The translations under genes were made by a program, and so were the position numbers. From Fodinicurvata fenggangensis DSM 21160 (GTDB lineage Bacteria > Pseudomonadota > Alphaproteobacteria > Kiloniellales > DSM-21159): 64,000 nt of DNA. Where the stretch lies: NCBI RefSeq assembly GCF_000686045.1, contig NZ_JMLV01000004.1, forward strand, positions 62,001 through 126,000, given 5' to 3'. Under the pieces are notes generated by a model. The model saw only the letters and a list, made by a program, of their open reading frames with translations. It had not been told where the DNA came from and did no database searches. Positions 45,765 to 54,540 of this stretch are shown one piece after another (the stretch's first letter is position 1; the number at the start of each line of letters is the position of its first letter).

Positions 45765-47765
45765 ATGGCTGAGATTCTTCCTGCGGAAGACGCCGAGCGG
45801 ACCCCGCAAACCCCGCTCGAAGCGCGTCTGCGTCTGGCCGCGGATATCCTGTTCTATGCCTTCAGCGTAGGCTTCTTCGCCTATCTCTTCCGCTATTACA
45901 TGGCAGGCATCGGCGGGCCGACCCTGCTGGCCGTCTCGGCCGTGCCCATTGCGGTCTGTATCGTCTATCTGAACGACCTGAGAAAAGGGGGGCTCTATCC
46001 CGCGCTGGGACCGGTCATCCCCTGGTTCTTTGCGCTCGCCTACATCCTCTTCAGCCTCTATTCGGTCTATTATCTCGTTACCGAATTCGACAACATTCGC
46101 ATCTATCGAATCGGGATCTGGAACAACCATGACCTGGCCGTCGGTGGCGGCATGGCGCTGCTGATCCTGGAATACGCGCGCCGGCGCTATTTCGCGCTGT
46201 TCGTCATCAACATCCTCCTGCTGCTTTATACCGTTTTCGGCTACCTGGTGCCGGGGACCTTCCATCATCCGGGCATGTCGGTGCGCCGCGTCATAGGCGC
46301 CGTCAGCGTCGAGATGTCCACCGGCATCTTCGAACGCTTGGCCCAGCTTGGCCTGACGCTCATCGGCTCGTTCATCCTGGTCCTGGCCGTACTGCGCGCC
46401 TTTGGCTGCATCGACTCCATCCTGCGCGCCTCGGAACGGATCGCCGTGCGGTCGCCCCGCCTGTTGCCCCAGGCGGCAATGATTGGCTCATTCGGCGTGG
46501 CGGCAGTGTCAGGTTCGGGCGCGGCCAATGCCGCGACCACCGGCACGGCCACGATCCCGGCGCTCATCAAGGCCGGATTCCCGCGCACCACGGCGGCCGC
46601 GGTCGAGACCGCCTCGTCCCTGGGCGGCCAGTTGATGCCGCCGCTGATGGGCATCGCCGCCTTCCTGATGGCGGAGTACCTGCGCGAGAGCTATTTCGAG
46701 GTGGTGGCCCGCGGCTTCGTGCCGGCCATCGTCTATTTCATCGGGGTGGCCTTTGCGGTCTACCTGTTGGGCATGCGCTACCAGCACCGCGCGGTGGTGC
46801 CCGATGTCGGGCCCATGAGCTTCATGGACAAGGCAAACATCGCCAGCTACTTCCTGGCCGTGGCGGGCCTGATCTACCTGATGGGAATCGAACGCAACGC
46901 GGCCATGAGTTCGGCCCAGAATGTCTTCCTGGGGCTGTTCGTGGCGCTGACCACAGCCTTCGTCATCCGGTTGTTCCGACGGCGCGATTTCTCGGTCAAG
47001 ACGGTCAGCCACCCCTTCCTGAAGCTGGTCGAGGCCTTTTCGAACATCACGGCAGACCTGACGATCCTGCTCGCCACGCTGGGCATTCTGACAGCCAGTT
47101 TCACCATCACCGGCGTGCCGACCAAGGTGGGCGTGATCCTGATGGAGGGGGCCGGCGTCAACCTGGCCGTCATGGGCCTGGTGGCCTTTGCCTTCGGCTA
47201 TGTGGTGGGCATGGGCCTGCCGGTGGCGCCGACCTATATCATCACCGCCGTGGTCATCGCCCCCTTCATGATCCAGGCGGGCATGGACCCCTGGGTGGTG
47301 CATTTCTTCGCCTTCTTCGTGGCCGTGTTCGGCGAGCTCTCGCCACCCACCTCGGTGGTGGCGGCCGTGACCTCGCGCATTGCCGAAGCGCCCTTTGTCC
47401 GAACGATGATGTATGCGCTGCTGCTCTGTATGCCCTTGATGGTGATGATGGCCGCGCTCTTCACCAAGCCGGACCTGGTGGCCGTGCCCGGACTGGCGCA
47501 GATTCCCGCCTTCCTCCTGGTGGTGACGGCGACCCTGGCGCTCAGCCTGGCCTTCCAGGGGCGCTACTCCCAGAACGACATGATCAACTGGGCTGTGCGC
47601 CTGGTGCTGATCGTGATCGCGCTGGTCACCATCCTCTCGCCCGACCGCACGATCGCGACCATTTCGGCCGTGTTGTCGGCGATCGCCACGGTGCTGGCCT
47701 TCCTGGCCATGAACCGCCTGGCCAAAGGCCCCGGCATCGTGCCGCAAGAAAAACGTGACGTTTAG
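45765..47765 (+). CDS. TRAP transporter fused permease (TAXI type)
   Basis: This 666-residue protein fuses the small and large TRAP permease parts, with about 16 to 18 membrane segments. The 'SFGVAAVSGSGAANAATTGTATIPAL' and 'SSLGGQLMPPLMGIAAFLMAEYL' blocks of the DctM domain are intact, with 'GMGLPVAPTYIITAVVIAPF' in the second half. It forms a full transporter with the binding protein at 44.6 kb. Confidence 0.93.
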   Translation: MAEILPAEDAERTPQTPLEARLRLAADILFYAFSVGFFAYLFRYYMAGIGGPTLLAVSAVPIAVCIVYLNDLRKGGLYPALGPVIPWFFALAYILFSLYSVYYLVTEFDNIRIYRIGIWNNHDLAVGGGMALLILEYARRRYFALFVINILLLLYTVFGYLVPGTFHHPGMSVRRVIGAVSVEMSTGIFERLAQLGLTLIGSFILVLAVLRAFGCIDSILRASERIAVRSPRLLPQAAMIGSFGVAAVSGSGAANAATTGTATIPALIKAGFPRTTAAAVETASSLGGQLMPPLMGIAAFLMAEYLRESYFEVVARGFVPAIVYFIGVAFAVYLLGMRYQHRAVVPDVGPMSFMDKANIASYFLAVAGLIYLMGIERNAAMSSAQNVFLGLFVALTTAFVIRLFRRRDFSVKTVSHPFLKLVEAFSNITADLTILLATLGILTASFTITGVPTKVGVILMEGAGVNLAVMGLVAFAFGYVVGMGLPVAPTYIITAVVIAPFMIQAGMDPWVVHFFAFFVAVFGELSPPTSVVAAVTSRIAEAPFVRTMMYALLLCMPLMVMMAALFTKPDLVAVPGLAQIPAFLLVVTATLALSLAFQGRYSQNDMINWAVRLVLIVIALVTILSPDRTIATISAVLSAIATVLAFLAMNRLAKGPGIVPQEKRDV

Positions 47766-47963
47766 GCGGCAAGGCTGAGGCTGGCAGATGGCACGCCGCT
47801 TCATCTGAAACGGCCTTCGAGTGGCGATGGACAATCTCGAGGGAGGGGTGGACCTCTTGTTCCTCAATCGCACCTCTTCGCGAAGGTCTTTCGGCCATCC
47901 GCCCAGGAACCAAGCCTGCCTTCGTAAGGGCTGGTGGGGGTGCGAGGCCGATCCTATATCGCG

Positions 47964-48266
47964 ATGATGAATAAGCTGCAGGCCCTTTGGGCGGGCGACG
48001 TTCCCCTTGGCGATGCGTTCTGGACATGGGCAGTGTTCGGCGGCCTTCTGGTCAACATCTCGAGCAGCGCCCTGCTCCTCATCCTGATCACGCTCGACCG
48101 ACCTTGGCTGGCGTTGATGGCGGGCTATGGGTTTTCCGTGCCCTACAATCTTGCGGTGATGGTCGGTGTCTGGAGGTCGGCGGACCGGTATGACGGGCCG
48201 ACCCTGCATGCGAACCTCGCACGGGGGGCGACCGTGATCTTGATGACCTTATTGACCGTGACCTGA
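47964..48266 (+). CDS. Small two- or three-helix membrane protein
   Basis: This 100-residue protein has about three hydrophobic segments and a conserved-looking centre, 'FWTWAVFGGLLVN' and 'NLAVMVGVWRSADRYDGP'. The 'WRSA..Y.GP' stretch is shared by a widespread family of uncharacterised small inner-membrane proteins. No function is known. Two adjacent ATGs (47964, 47967) could start it, and no good ribosome site is visible. The 200 bases before it and 115 after it show nothing else. Confidence 0.6.
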   Translation: MMNKLQALWAGDVPLGDAFWTWAVFGGLLVNISSSALLLILITLDRPWLALMAGYGFSVPYNLAVMVGVWRSADRYDGPTLHANLARGATVILMTLLTVT

Positions 48267-48383
48267 AGCCGGCCGTCCTGCGTTGCACCGCCGCTATCGT
48301 AGAAGCGCGACTGAAGCGTCACCCGGATCTGCCTTCTTCATCTGTCCTCTTTAATGGAGGACTGTTATCGTAAGCCGTCGTAA

Positions 48384-50048
48384 TTACCCGCTCGAGAGAT
48401 CCCGTGCCTGCTCGCGCAGGGCGAATTTCTGGATCTTTCCTGTCGATGTCCTCGGGATCGGCATGAAGACGAAGCGGCCGGGCACCTTGTAGCGGGCCAG
48501 GCGGGCGCGGCACCAGTCGCGGAGCGTTTCGGCATCCGCCTGTTCGCCTTCGGCCAGTTCAATGAAGGCGCAGGGTGTTTCGCCCCATTTGTCGTGCGGC
48601 ATGGCCACGACGGCGGCGACCTCGACGGCGTGGTGCCGGTAGAGCACCTCCTCGATCTCGATGGAGGAGATGTTTTCGCCGCCTGAGATGATGATGTCCT
48701 TCGAACGATCCTTGAGCTGGATGTAGCCATCCGGGTGCATGACCCCAAGATCGCCGGAATGGAACCAGCCGCCCGCGAAGGCCTTCTGCGTGGCCTCGGG
48801 ATTGCGGAAATAGCCCTTCATCACGACATTGCCGCGAAACATGACCTCGCCCATGGTCTCCCCATCGCGCGGCACCGGCTGCAGGGTTTCGGGGTCGAGG
48901 GTATCCAGCTGCTCCAGGGGCAGGTAGCGGACACCCTGGCGGGCCTTGAACCGCGCCTGCTCGGACGCCGGCAGATCCGACCAGTCTTCGTGCCAGTCGT
49001 TCACGACGGCGGGACCATAGGTTTCCGTCAGGCCATAGAGGTGCATAACTTCAAAGCCGGCCGCCTTCATGTCCGTGAGCAGCTTTTCAGGCGGCGGTGC
49101 GGCCGCGGTCAGGAACTGCACGCTGTGATCAAGCTCGCGCTTGGTGGCCTCCGGTGCCGAGACCAGCAGCGACATGACGACAGGCGCCCCGCAGAGATGG
49201 GTGACGCCGTGGTCAGCCAGGGCGTTCCAGATCGGCTCGGCCTGCACCTGCCGCAGGCAGACATGCGTGCCGCTGATCGTCGACAGCGTCCAGGGAAAGC
49301 ACCAGCCGTTGCAGTGGAACATCGGCAGCGTCCAGAGATAGACGGCGTGTTTGCCCATCTCTGCCGTCAGTGCATTGCCCTGGGCCAGAAGGTAGGCGCC
49401 GCGGTGATGCGAGACCACGCCCTTGGGGTCGCCCGTGGTGCCGGAGGTGTAGTTGATCGAGATCGCGTCCCACTCATCCTCGGGCATGAGCCAGGCATAG
49501 TCGGGATCGCCACCGGCCAGGAAGGCGTCGTAGTCGGGGGCGTCGACAGGGGATTCGGGACCCTCGAACTCGGGGCCAGAAAACTCGGGATCGTCGTACT
49601 GGATCACGAGCGGTGCAGCTTCCGCGCGGGCCAGCGCCTCCTGCATCAGCGGCATGAACTCGCGATCCACGATGACGAGCTTCGAGAGGGCGTGATCGAG
49701 CTGAAAGGCGATGGTGGCGGCATCGAGACGGGTATTGATCGAGTGCAGGACTGCGCCGCACATCGGAACGCCATAGTGGCATTCGAGCATGGCCGGGGTG
49801 TTTGCCAGCAGGACGGACACCGTGTCGCCGCGTCCGATCCCCTTCTGCGCCAGTGCCGAGGCGAGTTGGCGCGAACGGCTGTAGAAAGCTGCATAACTGC
49901 GGCGGAGGGGGCCGTGGATGATCGCCGTATGATCCGGAAAGATGTCGGCGGCGCGCGCCAGGAATGTCAGCGGCGTCAGGGGTTGATGGTTCGCGGGGTT
50001 GCGATCCAGCCCTATGTTGTAGGGGTTCGGCTGCATCGGATCATGCAT
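48384..50048 (-). CDS. dmdB: Acyl-CoA synthetase, DmdB-like
   Basis: This 554-residue adenylate-forming enzyme has the P-loop 'YTSGTTGDPKGVV', the 'HLYGLTETYGPAV' motif, 'GWFHSGDLGVMHPDGYIQLKDRSKD' and the C-terminal lysine motif 'TGKIQKFALR'. It activates a carboxylic acid as its CoA ester. Next to a DmdA-like gene the likely acid is 3-methylmercaptopropionate (the DmdB reaction), but the same family takes medium-chain fatty acids. The start at 50048 overlaps the crotonase-fold gene by eight bases; an ATG four codons later is possible. Confidence 0.75.
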   Translation of the reverse strand: MHDPMQPNPYNIGLDRNPANHQPLTPLTFLARAADIFPDHTAIIHGPLRRSYAAFYSRSRQLASALAQKGIGRGDTVSVLLANTPAMLECHYGVPMCGAVLHSINTRLDAATIAFQLDHALSKLVIVDREFMPLMQEALARAEAAPLVIQYDDPEFSGPEFEGPESPVDAPDYDAFLAGGDPDYAWLMPEDEWDAISINYTSGTTGDPKGVVSHHRGAYLLAQGNALTAEMGKHAVYLWTLPMFHCNGWCFPWTLSTISGTHVCLRQVQAEPIWNALADHGVTHLCGAPVVMSLLVSAPEATKRELDHSVQFLTAAAPPPEKLLTDMKAAGFEVMHLYGLTETYGPAVVNDWHEDWSDLPASEQARFKARQGVRYLPLEQLDTLDPETLQPVPRDGETMGEVMFRGNVVMKGYFRNPEATQKAFAGGWFHSGDLGVMHPDGYIQLKDRSKDIIISGGENISSIEIEEVLYRHHAVEVAAVVAMPHDKWGETPCAFIELAEGEQADAETLRDWCRARLARYKVPGRFVFMPIPRTSTGKIQKFALREQARDLSSG

Positions 50049-50841
50049 CCTGCCACTTGGCCGGGCGCTTTTCGATGAAGGCATCGATGCCTTCCTCTGC
50101 GTCGCGGGCCAGCATGTTCTCGACCATCACCTTCGAGGCGTAGTCGTAGGCCTCGGCCAGGGGCATTTCGCGCTGGGCGTAGAAAGCGCGCTTGCCGGTG
50201 GCGAGTGTCATGCTGGACTTGGCTGCAATCTTGCGTGCCATGTCGAGCGTGGCCTCGCCCAGGGCATCGGGAGGAACCGACCTGTTGACCAGCCCGATGT
50301 CCGCCGCACGTGCCGCCGAAACCATGTCCCCGGTCAACAGCATCTCCATCGCATGCTTGTTTCCCACATTGCGCGAGAGGGCGACCATGGGCGTGGAGCA
50401 GAACAGGCCGATATGGACACCGGGCGTACTGAACTGGGCCGTTTCCGCCGCCACGGCCAGGTCGCAACTGGCCACAAGCTGGCAGCCGGCCGCGGTCGCG
50501 ACCCCTGCGACCTCGGCAATGACCGGTTTCGGGCAGGCCACGATGCCCTGCATCACGCCGGAGCACTGTTCCATGATCCGTGCGAAATAGGCCCGCCCGC
50601 CATCGGCACCGCTGCGGCCCGCCGTCATCTCCTTCAGGTCGTGACCGGCGCAGAAGGCCCGGCCGTTCGCGGCGAGGATGATGACCCGGACAGAGGCATC
50701 GGTGCCGGCCTCGGCAATGGCCGTACCCAGTTCCGTCAGCATCGCCTCGGACAGCGCGTTGCGCCGTTCCGGGTCGTTCAGGGTAAGACGCAGGATGCCA
50801 TCCGCATCCAGGTCGCGGGACAGGATTTCGCTTTGGGTCAA
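50041..50841 (-). CDS. Crotonase-fold protein without catalytic glutamates
   Basis: This 266-residue enoyl-CoA hydratase/isomerase-family protein has the CoA-binding 'GRAFCAGHDLKEM' and the oxyanion loop region. The two catalytic glutamates of crotonase are replaced: Q121 in 'AAGCQLVASCD' and G141 in 'FSTPGVHIGLFCSTP'. This is the pattern of ECHDC3-like proteins. It therefore may not hydrate methylthioacryloyl-CoA as DmdD does. The start is a TTG with AAGGAG eight bases upstream. It lies between the OsmC gene and the acyl-CoA ligase in the same operon. Confidence 0.85.
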   Translation of the reverse strand: MTQSEILSRDLDADGILRLTLNDPERRNALSEAMLTELGTAIAEAGTDASVRVIILAANGRAFCAGHDLKEMTAGRSGADGGRAYFARIMEQCSGVMQGIVACPKPVIAEVAGVATAAGCQLVASCDLAVAAETAQFSTPGVHIGLFCSTPMVALSRNVGNKHAMEMLLTGDMVSAARAADIGLVNRSVPPDALGEATLDMARKIAAKSSMTLATGKRAFYAQREMPLAEAYDYASKVMVENMLARDAEEGIDAFIEKRPAKWQDA

Positions 50842-50878
50842 GGCTCGGCTCCTTCGTCGGAACTAAACTGTGTCGGGA

Positions 50879-51328
50879 CTAAAGGATGTTGATCTCGACG
50901 CTGTCCGCCAGGCTGTTCACGATGAAGCAGTAGCGATGCGCGCGGTCCTGCATCTCGTCCAGTTTCGCCGACTCTATCGTGAAGCCGCTGTCAAAGTGAA
51001 CAGCCGGATGAAGGTCGATGCGAACGACCGACATCTGTCCCCTGGTGTTCTTGCCCAGATGGGCGACGGCCTGGTCGTGGTAGCTGGCGACCGGCCAGCC
51101 GGCCTTGGCGGCGAGCGCCAGGAAGGTCATCATGTGGCAGCTTGCCAGTGCCGAGGCCAGAGCCTGTTCGGGGTTGGTGTTGCCGGGGTCACCGCCCCAA
51201 TCAGGGGCGGCATCCACTTGAAGGCCATAGCTGCTTTTGAACTGCACGCTGTGCGCGTTGGTGTATTTTCCCGGCCGCAGCTCTGGCTCCGTACGCTGCC
51301 AGTGCAGCTGGATGGAAAGATCGGACAT
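50879..51328 (-). CDS. OsmC-family peroxide-handling protein
   Basis: This 149-residue OsmC/Ohr-like protein has one cysteine in 'ALASCHMMTFLALAAK' and the second in 'AHRYCFIVNSL', the redox pair of the family. It probably reduces organic hydroperoxides. I start at the ATG at 51328 with GAGGA upstream; the frame is open for eight more codons. It follows the DmdA-like gene by 29 bases. Demethylation of DMSP yields reactive thiols, so a protective role is conceivable but unproven. Confidence 0.85.
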   Translation of the reverse strand: MSDLSIQLHWQRTEPELRPGKYTNAHSVQFKSSYGLQVDAAPDWGGDPGNTNPEQALASALASCHMMTFLALAAKAGWPVASYHDQAVAHLGKNTRGQMSVVRIDLHPAVHFDSGFTIESAKLDEMQDRAHRYCFIVNSLADSVEINIL

Positions 51329-51357
51329 TGTTGAGTCCTCTGCATCGGCCATGGTGG

Positions 51358-52497
51358 TCAGCTGGTGGCGAGCTTCTTCTTTGGGTCGTAGAAAGGACGT
51401 TCGACAATGGTCGCGTTGGTCGGACCGGACCGTGTTACCACCTCGACCTCCGTCCCGATGTTGGCGAAGTCCACCGAAATCATGGCAAGCGCGATGTTCT
51501 GTTCAAGCCGCGGGGAGTAGACGGCGGAGGTGACCTTGCCGATATTCCGGCCATCCTTGTTGATGGCCCAGAAGGTGGTGTTCGGGCCTTTCAGCGGCGC
51601 GCTGTCGATGACCAGGCCGACCTGCTTGCGGCTCACGCCCTGTTCATGAATGCGGCGCAGCGCGGCCTTGCCGATGAAATCAGCCTCCATGTCCAGATCG
51701 ACCAGCCGGTCCAGCCCCAGCTCGTAGGGGTTGGTGTGGATGTCCGCGTCGGCATGGTAGGACAGCATCGCGCCTTCGATCCGCCGGATGGAAGAGGTGT
51801 GGCCGGGCTTCAGGCCGTACGGCCCGCCTGCCTCCATGATGCGTTCCCACAGCCTGTCGCCGAACGCACTGTCGCGCAGGTAGATCTCATAGCCCAGTTC
51901 GCTCGACCAGCCGGTGCGCGAAACGATCAGGGGAATGCCGTCCAGCTCGACCTCGCGCAGCCAGTAATAGCGCAGGTCCATGATGCTGTCGCCGAACAGC
52001 GTCCGCATGATCTCGCCCGACTTCGGACCCTGCAGCTGCAGGGGCGAGACGTCCGGTTCGACAATGGTGACATCCATCCCGGAATGCACGGCAACGCCCT
52101 GTGCCCAGAACAGGATGTCGCTGTCCGCCAGGGAGATCCAGAAGTGGTTCTCTGCCAGGCGCAGCAGGATCGGATCGTTCAGGATGCCGCCCTCGGCATT
52201 GGTGAGCAGGACATACTTGCACTGCCCGACCGCCATCTTCGACAGATTGCGCGGGACCAGCATCTGGACGAACCTGGCTGCATCGGGGCCGGTGATCTCG
52301 ACCTGGCGCTCGACCGCCACGTCACAGAGGATCGCGTCGTTCACGAGGTTCCAGAAGTTCTGTTCCGGGCTGCCGAAGTCCCGTGGAATATACATATGAT
52401 TGTAAACGGAAAATCCCTGGACGCCCCAGCGAACGGTGGCGTCGAAGTACGGGGATTTCCGGATCTGCGTGCCAAAGCCGAAGTCGTCTGTATTCAT
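51358..52497 (-). CDS. dmdA: Dimethylsulfoniopropionate demethylase (DmdA-like)
   Basis: This 379-residue GcvT-fold protein is most like DmdA, which moves a methyl group from DMSP to tetrahydrofolate, leaving 3-methylmercaptopropionate. The N-terminal segment 'RKSPYFDATVRWG', then 'FSVYNHMYIPRDFG', is a strong DmdA pattern. 'SRTGWSSELGYEIYL' and 'GLKPGHTSSIRRIEGAMLSY' are shared with the aminomethyltransferase superfamily. Length is slightly above the usual 360-370. AGAGG precedes the ATG. Other GcvT-like demethylases cannot be fully excluded. It lies downstream of an Lrp-type gene and upstream of OsmC, crotonase-fold and ligase genes on the same strand. Confidence 0.82.
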   Translation of the reverse strand: MNTDDFGFGTQIRKSPYFDATVRWGVQGFSVYNHMYIPRDFGSPEQNFWNLVNDAILCDVAVERQVEITGPDAARFVQMLVPRNLSKMAVGQCKYVLLTNAEGGILNDPILLRLAENHFWISLADSDILFWAQGVAVHSGMDVTIVEPDVSPLQLQGPKSGEIMRTLFGDSIMDLRYYWLREVELDGIPLIVSRTGWSSELGYEIYLRDSAFGDRLWERIMEAGGPYGLKPGHTSSIRRIEGAMLSYHADADIHTNPYELGLDRLVDLDMEADFIGKAALRRIHEQGVSRKQVGLVIDSAPLKGPNTTFWAINKDGRNIGKVTSAVYSPRLEQNIALAMISVDFANIGTEVEVVTRSGPTNATIVERPFYDPKKKLATS

Positions 52498-52659
52498 CTT
52501 GCCGCCTCTTGCCTGTTTCCCAGCCTGAGCGAACCGGGATTAAGTGTACCTGCCGCTGGTGTACGCTCGTGGGCCACGAAACTGTGGTCCAAAAAAATCT
52601 GGCTTCCAGACTCAACAGGCTGTTTTTGGGCGGTTTTCAGGCTGTCTGGTCCGCAGACG

Positions 52660-53151
52660 CTACAGGTCCGCTGCGGCGGTCAGTTTTTCGAGGTTTGGAC
52701 GGCTTGCCTTCACGTTCCGTGTCGCGATGTAGGTCATGTATCGATCGACCCCCAGCTCGGGGTCCTGCATCGCCTGCATCAGGGACTGGAATGAGGACAG
52801 GTTCGGGCTGATCGTCATGAGGACATAATCCATGCCGCCGCCCGTGGAGACGCAGTCCGTGATCTCGTCGCGCTCATGGACGAAGGCTTCGAAACGATCG
52901 AAGTCTGTCTTTCCGTGGTATCGCAACGAGACAGTGACCACGACCTGCGTGAAATCACAGATCTGTTCAAGCGCGATGTCACCACGGTACCCTCGAATCA
53001 GGCCCGCCTCCTTGAGGCGGCGTAGGCGCGTCCAGCAGGGAGTCGGCGAGAGGTTGGCGATCTCGGCCAGCCTGGCCTTGCTCAGTTGCCCATGCTCTTG
53101 CACCGCGCCGAGGATGCGAATGTCCGTCGCGTCAAGACCAAGCTTCTTCAT
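52660..53151 (-). CDS. Lrp/AsnC-family regulator
   Basis: This 163-residue protein has the Lrp helix-turn-helix ('SKARLAEIANLSPTPCWTRLRRLKEAGLI') and an effector-binding RAM domain ('GGGMDYVLMTISPNLSSFQSLM'). It is the gene before dmdA on the same strand, with a 162-base gap. It probably senses an amino acid or a pathway compound and controls the downstream cluster. Short inverted repeats in the gap, such as TCTGG-CTT-CCAGA at 52598-52610, are possible sites. Confidence 0.9.
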   Translation of the reverse strand: MKKLGLDATDIRILGAVQEHGQLSKARLAEIANLSPTPCWTRLRRLKEAGLIRGYRGDIALEQICDFTQVVVTVSLRYHGKTDFDRFEAFVHERDEITDCVSTGGGMDYVLMTISPNLSSFQSLMQAMQDPELGVDRYMTYIATRNVKASRPNLEKLTAAADL

Positions 53152-53360
53152 GCGTCTGAATATCCTTGCTGAATCCCACTTGTTTGCCGGTCACCGGTTT
53201 TACGCCAACCTCTCTCGCAACGCTTTATACTGGCTGAATGTCGGAAGGCGGGCAACGAAACCAAACCGGACGCCATATGCCCTACATAGGGAAATGATAG
53301 CCGGAGTCTTGAAACATTCGTTTGTTGGGGTGCTGCTCTGAAGCTGGCCTTGTCACTCGA

Positions 53361-54254
53361 CTATCCTGCGAGTTGCCCCCTTATCCATTGTCGGAACGTC
53401 CTAAAACTCGGCCGGTTCTTGCTGTCTACCCAGCACAGGTAATAGTGGCGCGTATTCTGTGCTGGCCACCGGTCGTCGCTCAATAATTGCACCAAGCGTC
53501 CGCTGGTCAAATAAGGTGCAGCATAAACTTGCGGAAGCCATGCCACGCCGTGTCCGTCGAGTGCCGCGGCAAGAGTCAGCGCGCTAGGCAGCCGGGTAAT
53601 CCGTTTATGAGCTCGATGGGCCAAGCCGTGATCCTCAAACCACTTGGACATTTCGATATCCCGGTCCTCATCCAGAATCCATGGCAGCTTGGTCAGCTCC
53701 TGAGGTGTTTGAACGGAAACAGATTCCAGAAGCGAAGGCGCCGCCACGACCACATCCATACTTTCAAGAAGCCTTTCGCAGTTCACCTCCGGCCAGCTCC
53801 CGTCACCATGCCGGACAGCGGCATCGAAATCACTTTGAGCAAGATCGTGCACTGTCGCATCGGCATTGATGCGCAGATCGATTTCCGGGTGACGCTGCAG
53901 AAATTCACCAAGGCGTGGCAGCAGCCAGTACTGGGCGAAATGCGGCGTCACGGTGATGTTGAGGATATTATCGTCACGCCGAAACTGCTCGATATCACCG
54001 GCAATTGCCCTGAAATTCCGAAGCAGATTGTCGGCCAACTCTGTGGCTTCCGGCAACATGACCAGGCGATTGCCGGAACGGGTAAACAATTTGCGCTGCA
54101 AGCGGTCTTCCAAGCCCCGTAGATGCTGACTTACTGCGCCATGCGTCACCTTGAGTGTATCCGCGGCAGTACCGACAGAGCCGGTCTCATGGACCGCCGC
54201 GAATGCACGAAGGGAATTCAGCGGCAGCCAGGCGATATCGTTTCGTTTTGTCAT
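53361..54254 (-). CDS. LysR-family regulator (GcvA-like)
   Basis: This 297-residue LysR regulator opens with the winged helix 'LNSLRAFAAVHETGSVGTAADTLKVTHGAVSQHLRGLE' in the GcvA style and has a standard co-inducer domain. It is divergent from a small ORF and an epoxide hydrolase. A 9-bp-arm palindrome lies four bases upstream of its ATG, so it probably represses itself. No Shine-Dalgarno site is seen there, and the 5' leader would be very short. Confidence 0.92.
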   Translation of the reverse strand: MTKRNDIAWLPLNSLRAFAAVHETGSVGTAADTLKVTHGAVSQHLRGLEDRLQRKLFTRSGNRLVMLPEATELADNLLRNFRAIAGDIEQFRRDDNILNITVTPHFAQYWLLPRLGEFLQRHPEIDLRINADATVHDLAQSDFDAAVRHGDGSWPEVNCERLLESMDVVVAAPSLLESVSVQTPQELTKLPWILDEDRDIEMSKWFEDHGLAHRAHKRITRLPSALTLAAALDGHGVAWLPQVYAAPYLTSGRLVQLLSDDRWPAQNTRHYYLCWVDSKNRPSFRTFRQWIRGQLAG

Positions 54255-54257
54255 AAT

Positions 54258-54286
54258 AGAAAAACTAACAGTGACACAGTTTTTCT
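54258..54286. promoter_or_regulatory. LysR-type palindrome in divergent promoter
   Basis: AGAAAAACT and AGTTTTTCT (54258-54266, 54278-54286) are perfect 9-bp arms with an 11-base spacer, just upstream of the LysR start. A third copy of the half-site, AGTTTTTCT, lies at 54358-54366 in the start of the small ORF. This is the most probable LysR operator region for the divergent pair. Confidence 0.65.
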
Positions 54287-54348
54287 GACAAGCCTAAAGC
54301 CTCATGAAACGCTAAATTGCATGAGAAATGTAATGGAGGTAAAACCAG

Positions 54349-54540
54349 ATGGAATGTAGTTTTTCTAACAATATTTCTGAGGCAGTCTCCACCTGTCAGG
54401 GTCCTGCCCCCGGCATTGATCAGGAGGCGGTTCACCGAATCCGCAACCAGGGACGGATCGAGCGGGCGAAAACCGTTCGTCAGGGCTTTGCAAGACTCAA
54501 GCGCATTGCCGCGGCAACTCACTTCGGCGGGAGCATCTGA
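54349..54540 (+). CDS. Small protein coupled to epoxide hydrolase
   Basis: This 63-residue ORF has a strong ribosome site, GGAGGT with eight bases to the ATG, and its TGA overlaps the next ATG (TGATGA). The C-terminal half is basic and helical ('HRIRNQGRIERAKTVRQGFARLKRIAA'-type composition). This recalls small alphaproteobacterial proteins of the RSP_7527 or DUF1127 kind, but I cannot assign it firmly. The translational signals make it a likely real gene, possibly also acting as a leader for the hydrolase. Confidence 0.6.
   Translation: MECSFSNNISEAVSTCQGPAPGIDQEAVHRIRNQGRIERAKTVRQGFARLKRIAAATHFGGSI

Noticed and set aside
50041-50841. Direct assignment of the crotonase-fold gene as dmdD
   Set aside because: Both catalytic glutamates are missing, so the position in the cluster is not enough.
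52571-52590. Hairpin GGGCCAC/GTGGTCC before dmdA as a terminator of the Lrp gene
   Set aside because: On the minus strand the T run precedes the stem instead of following it, so it does not fit an intrinsic terminator.
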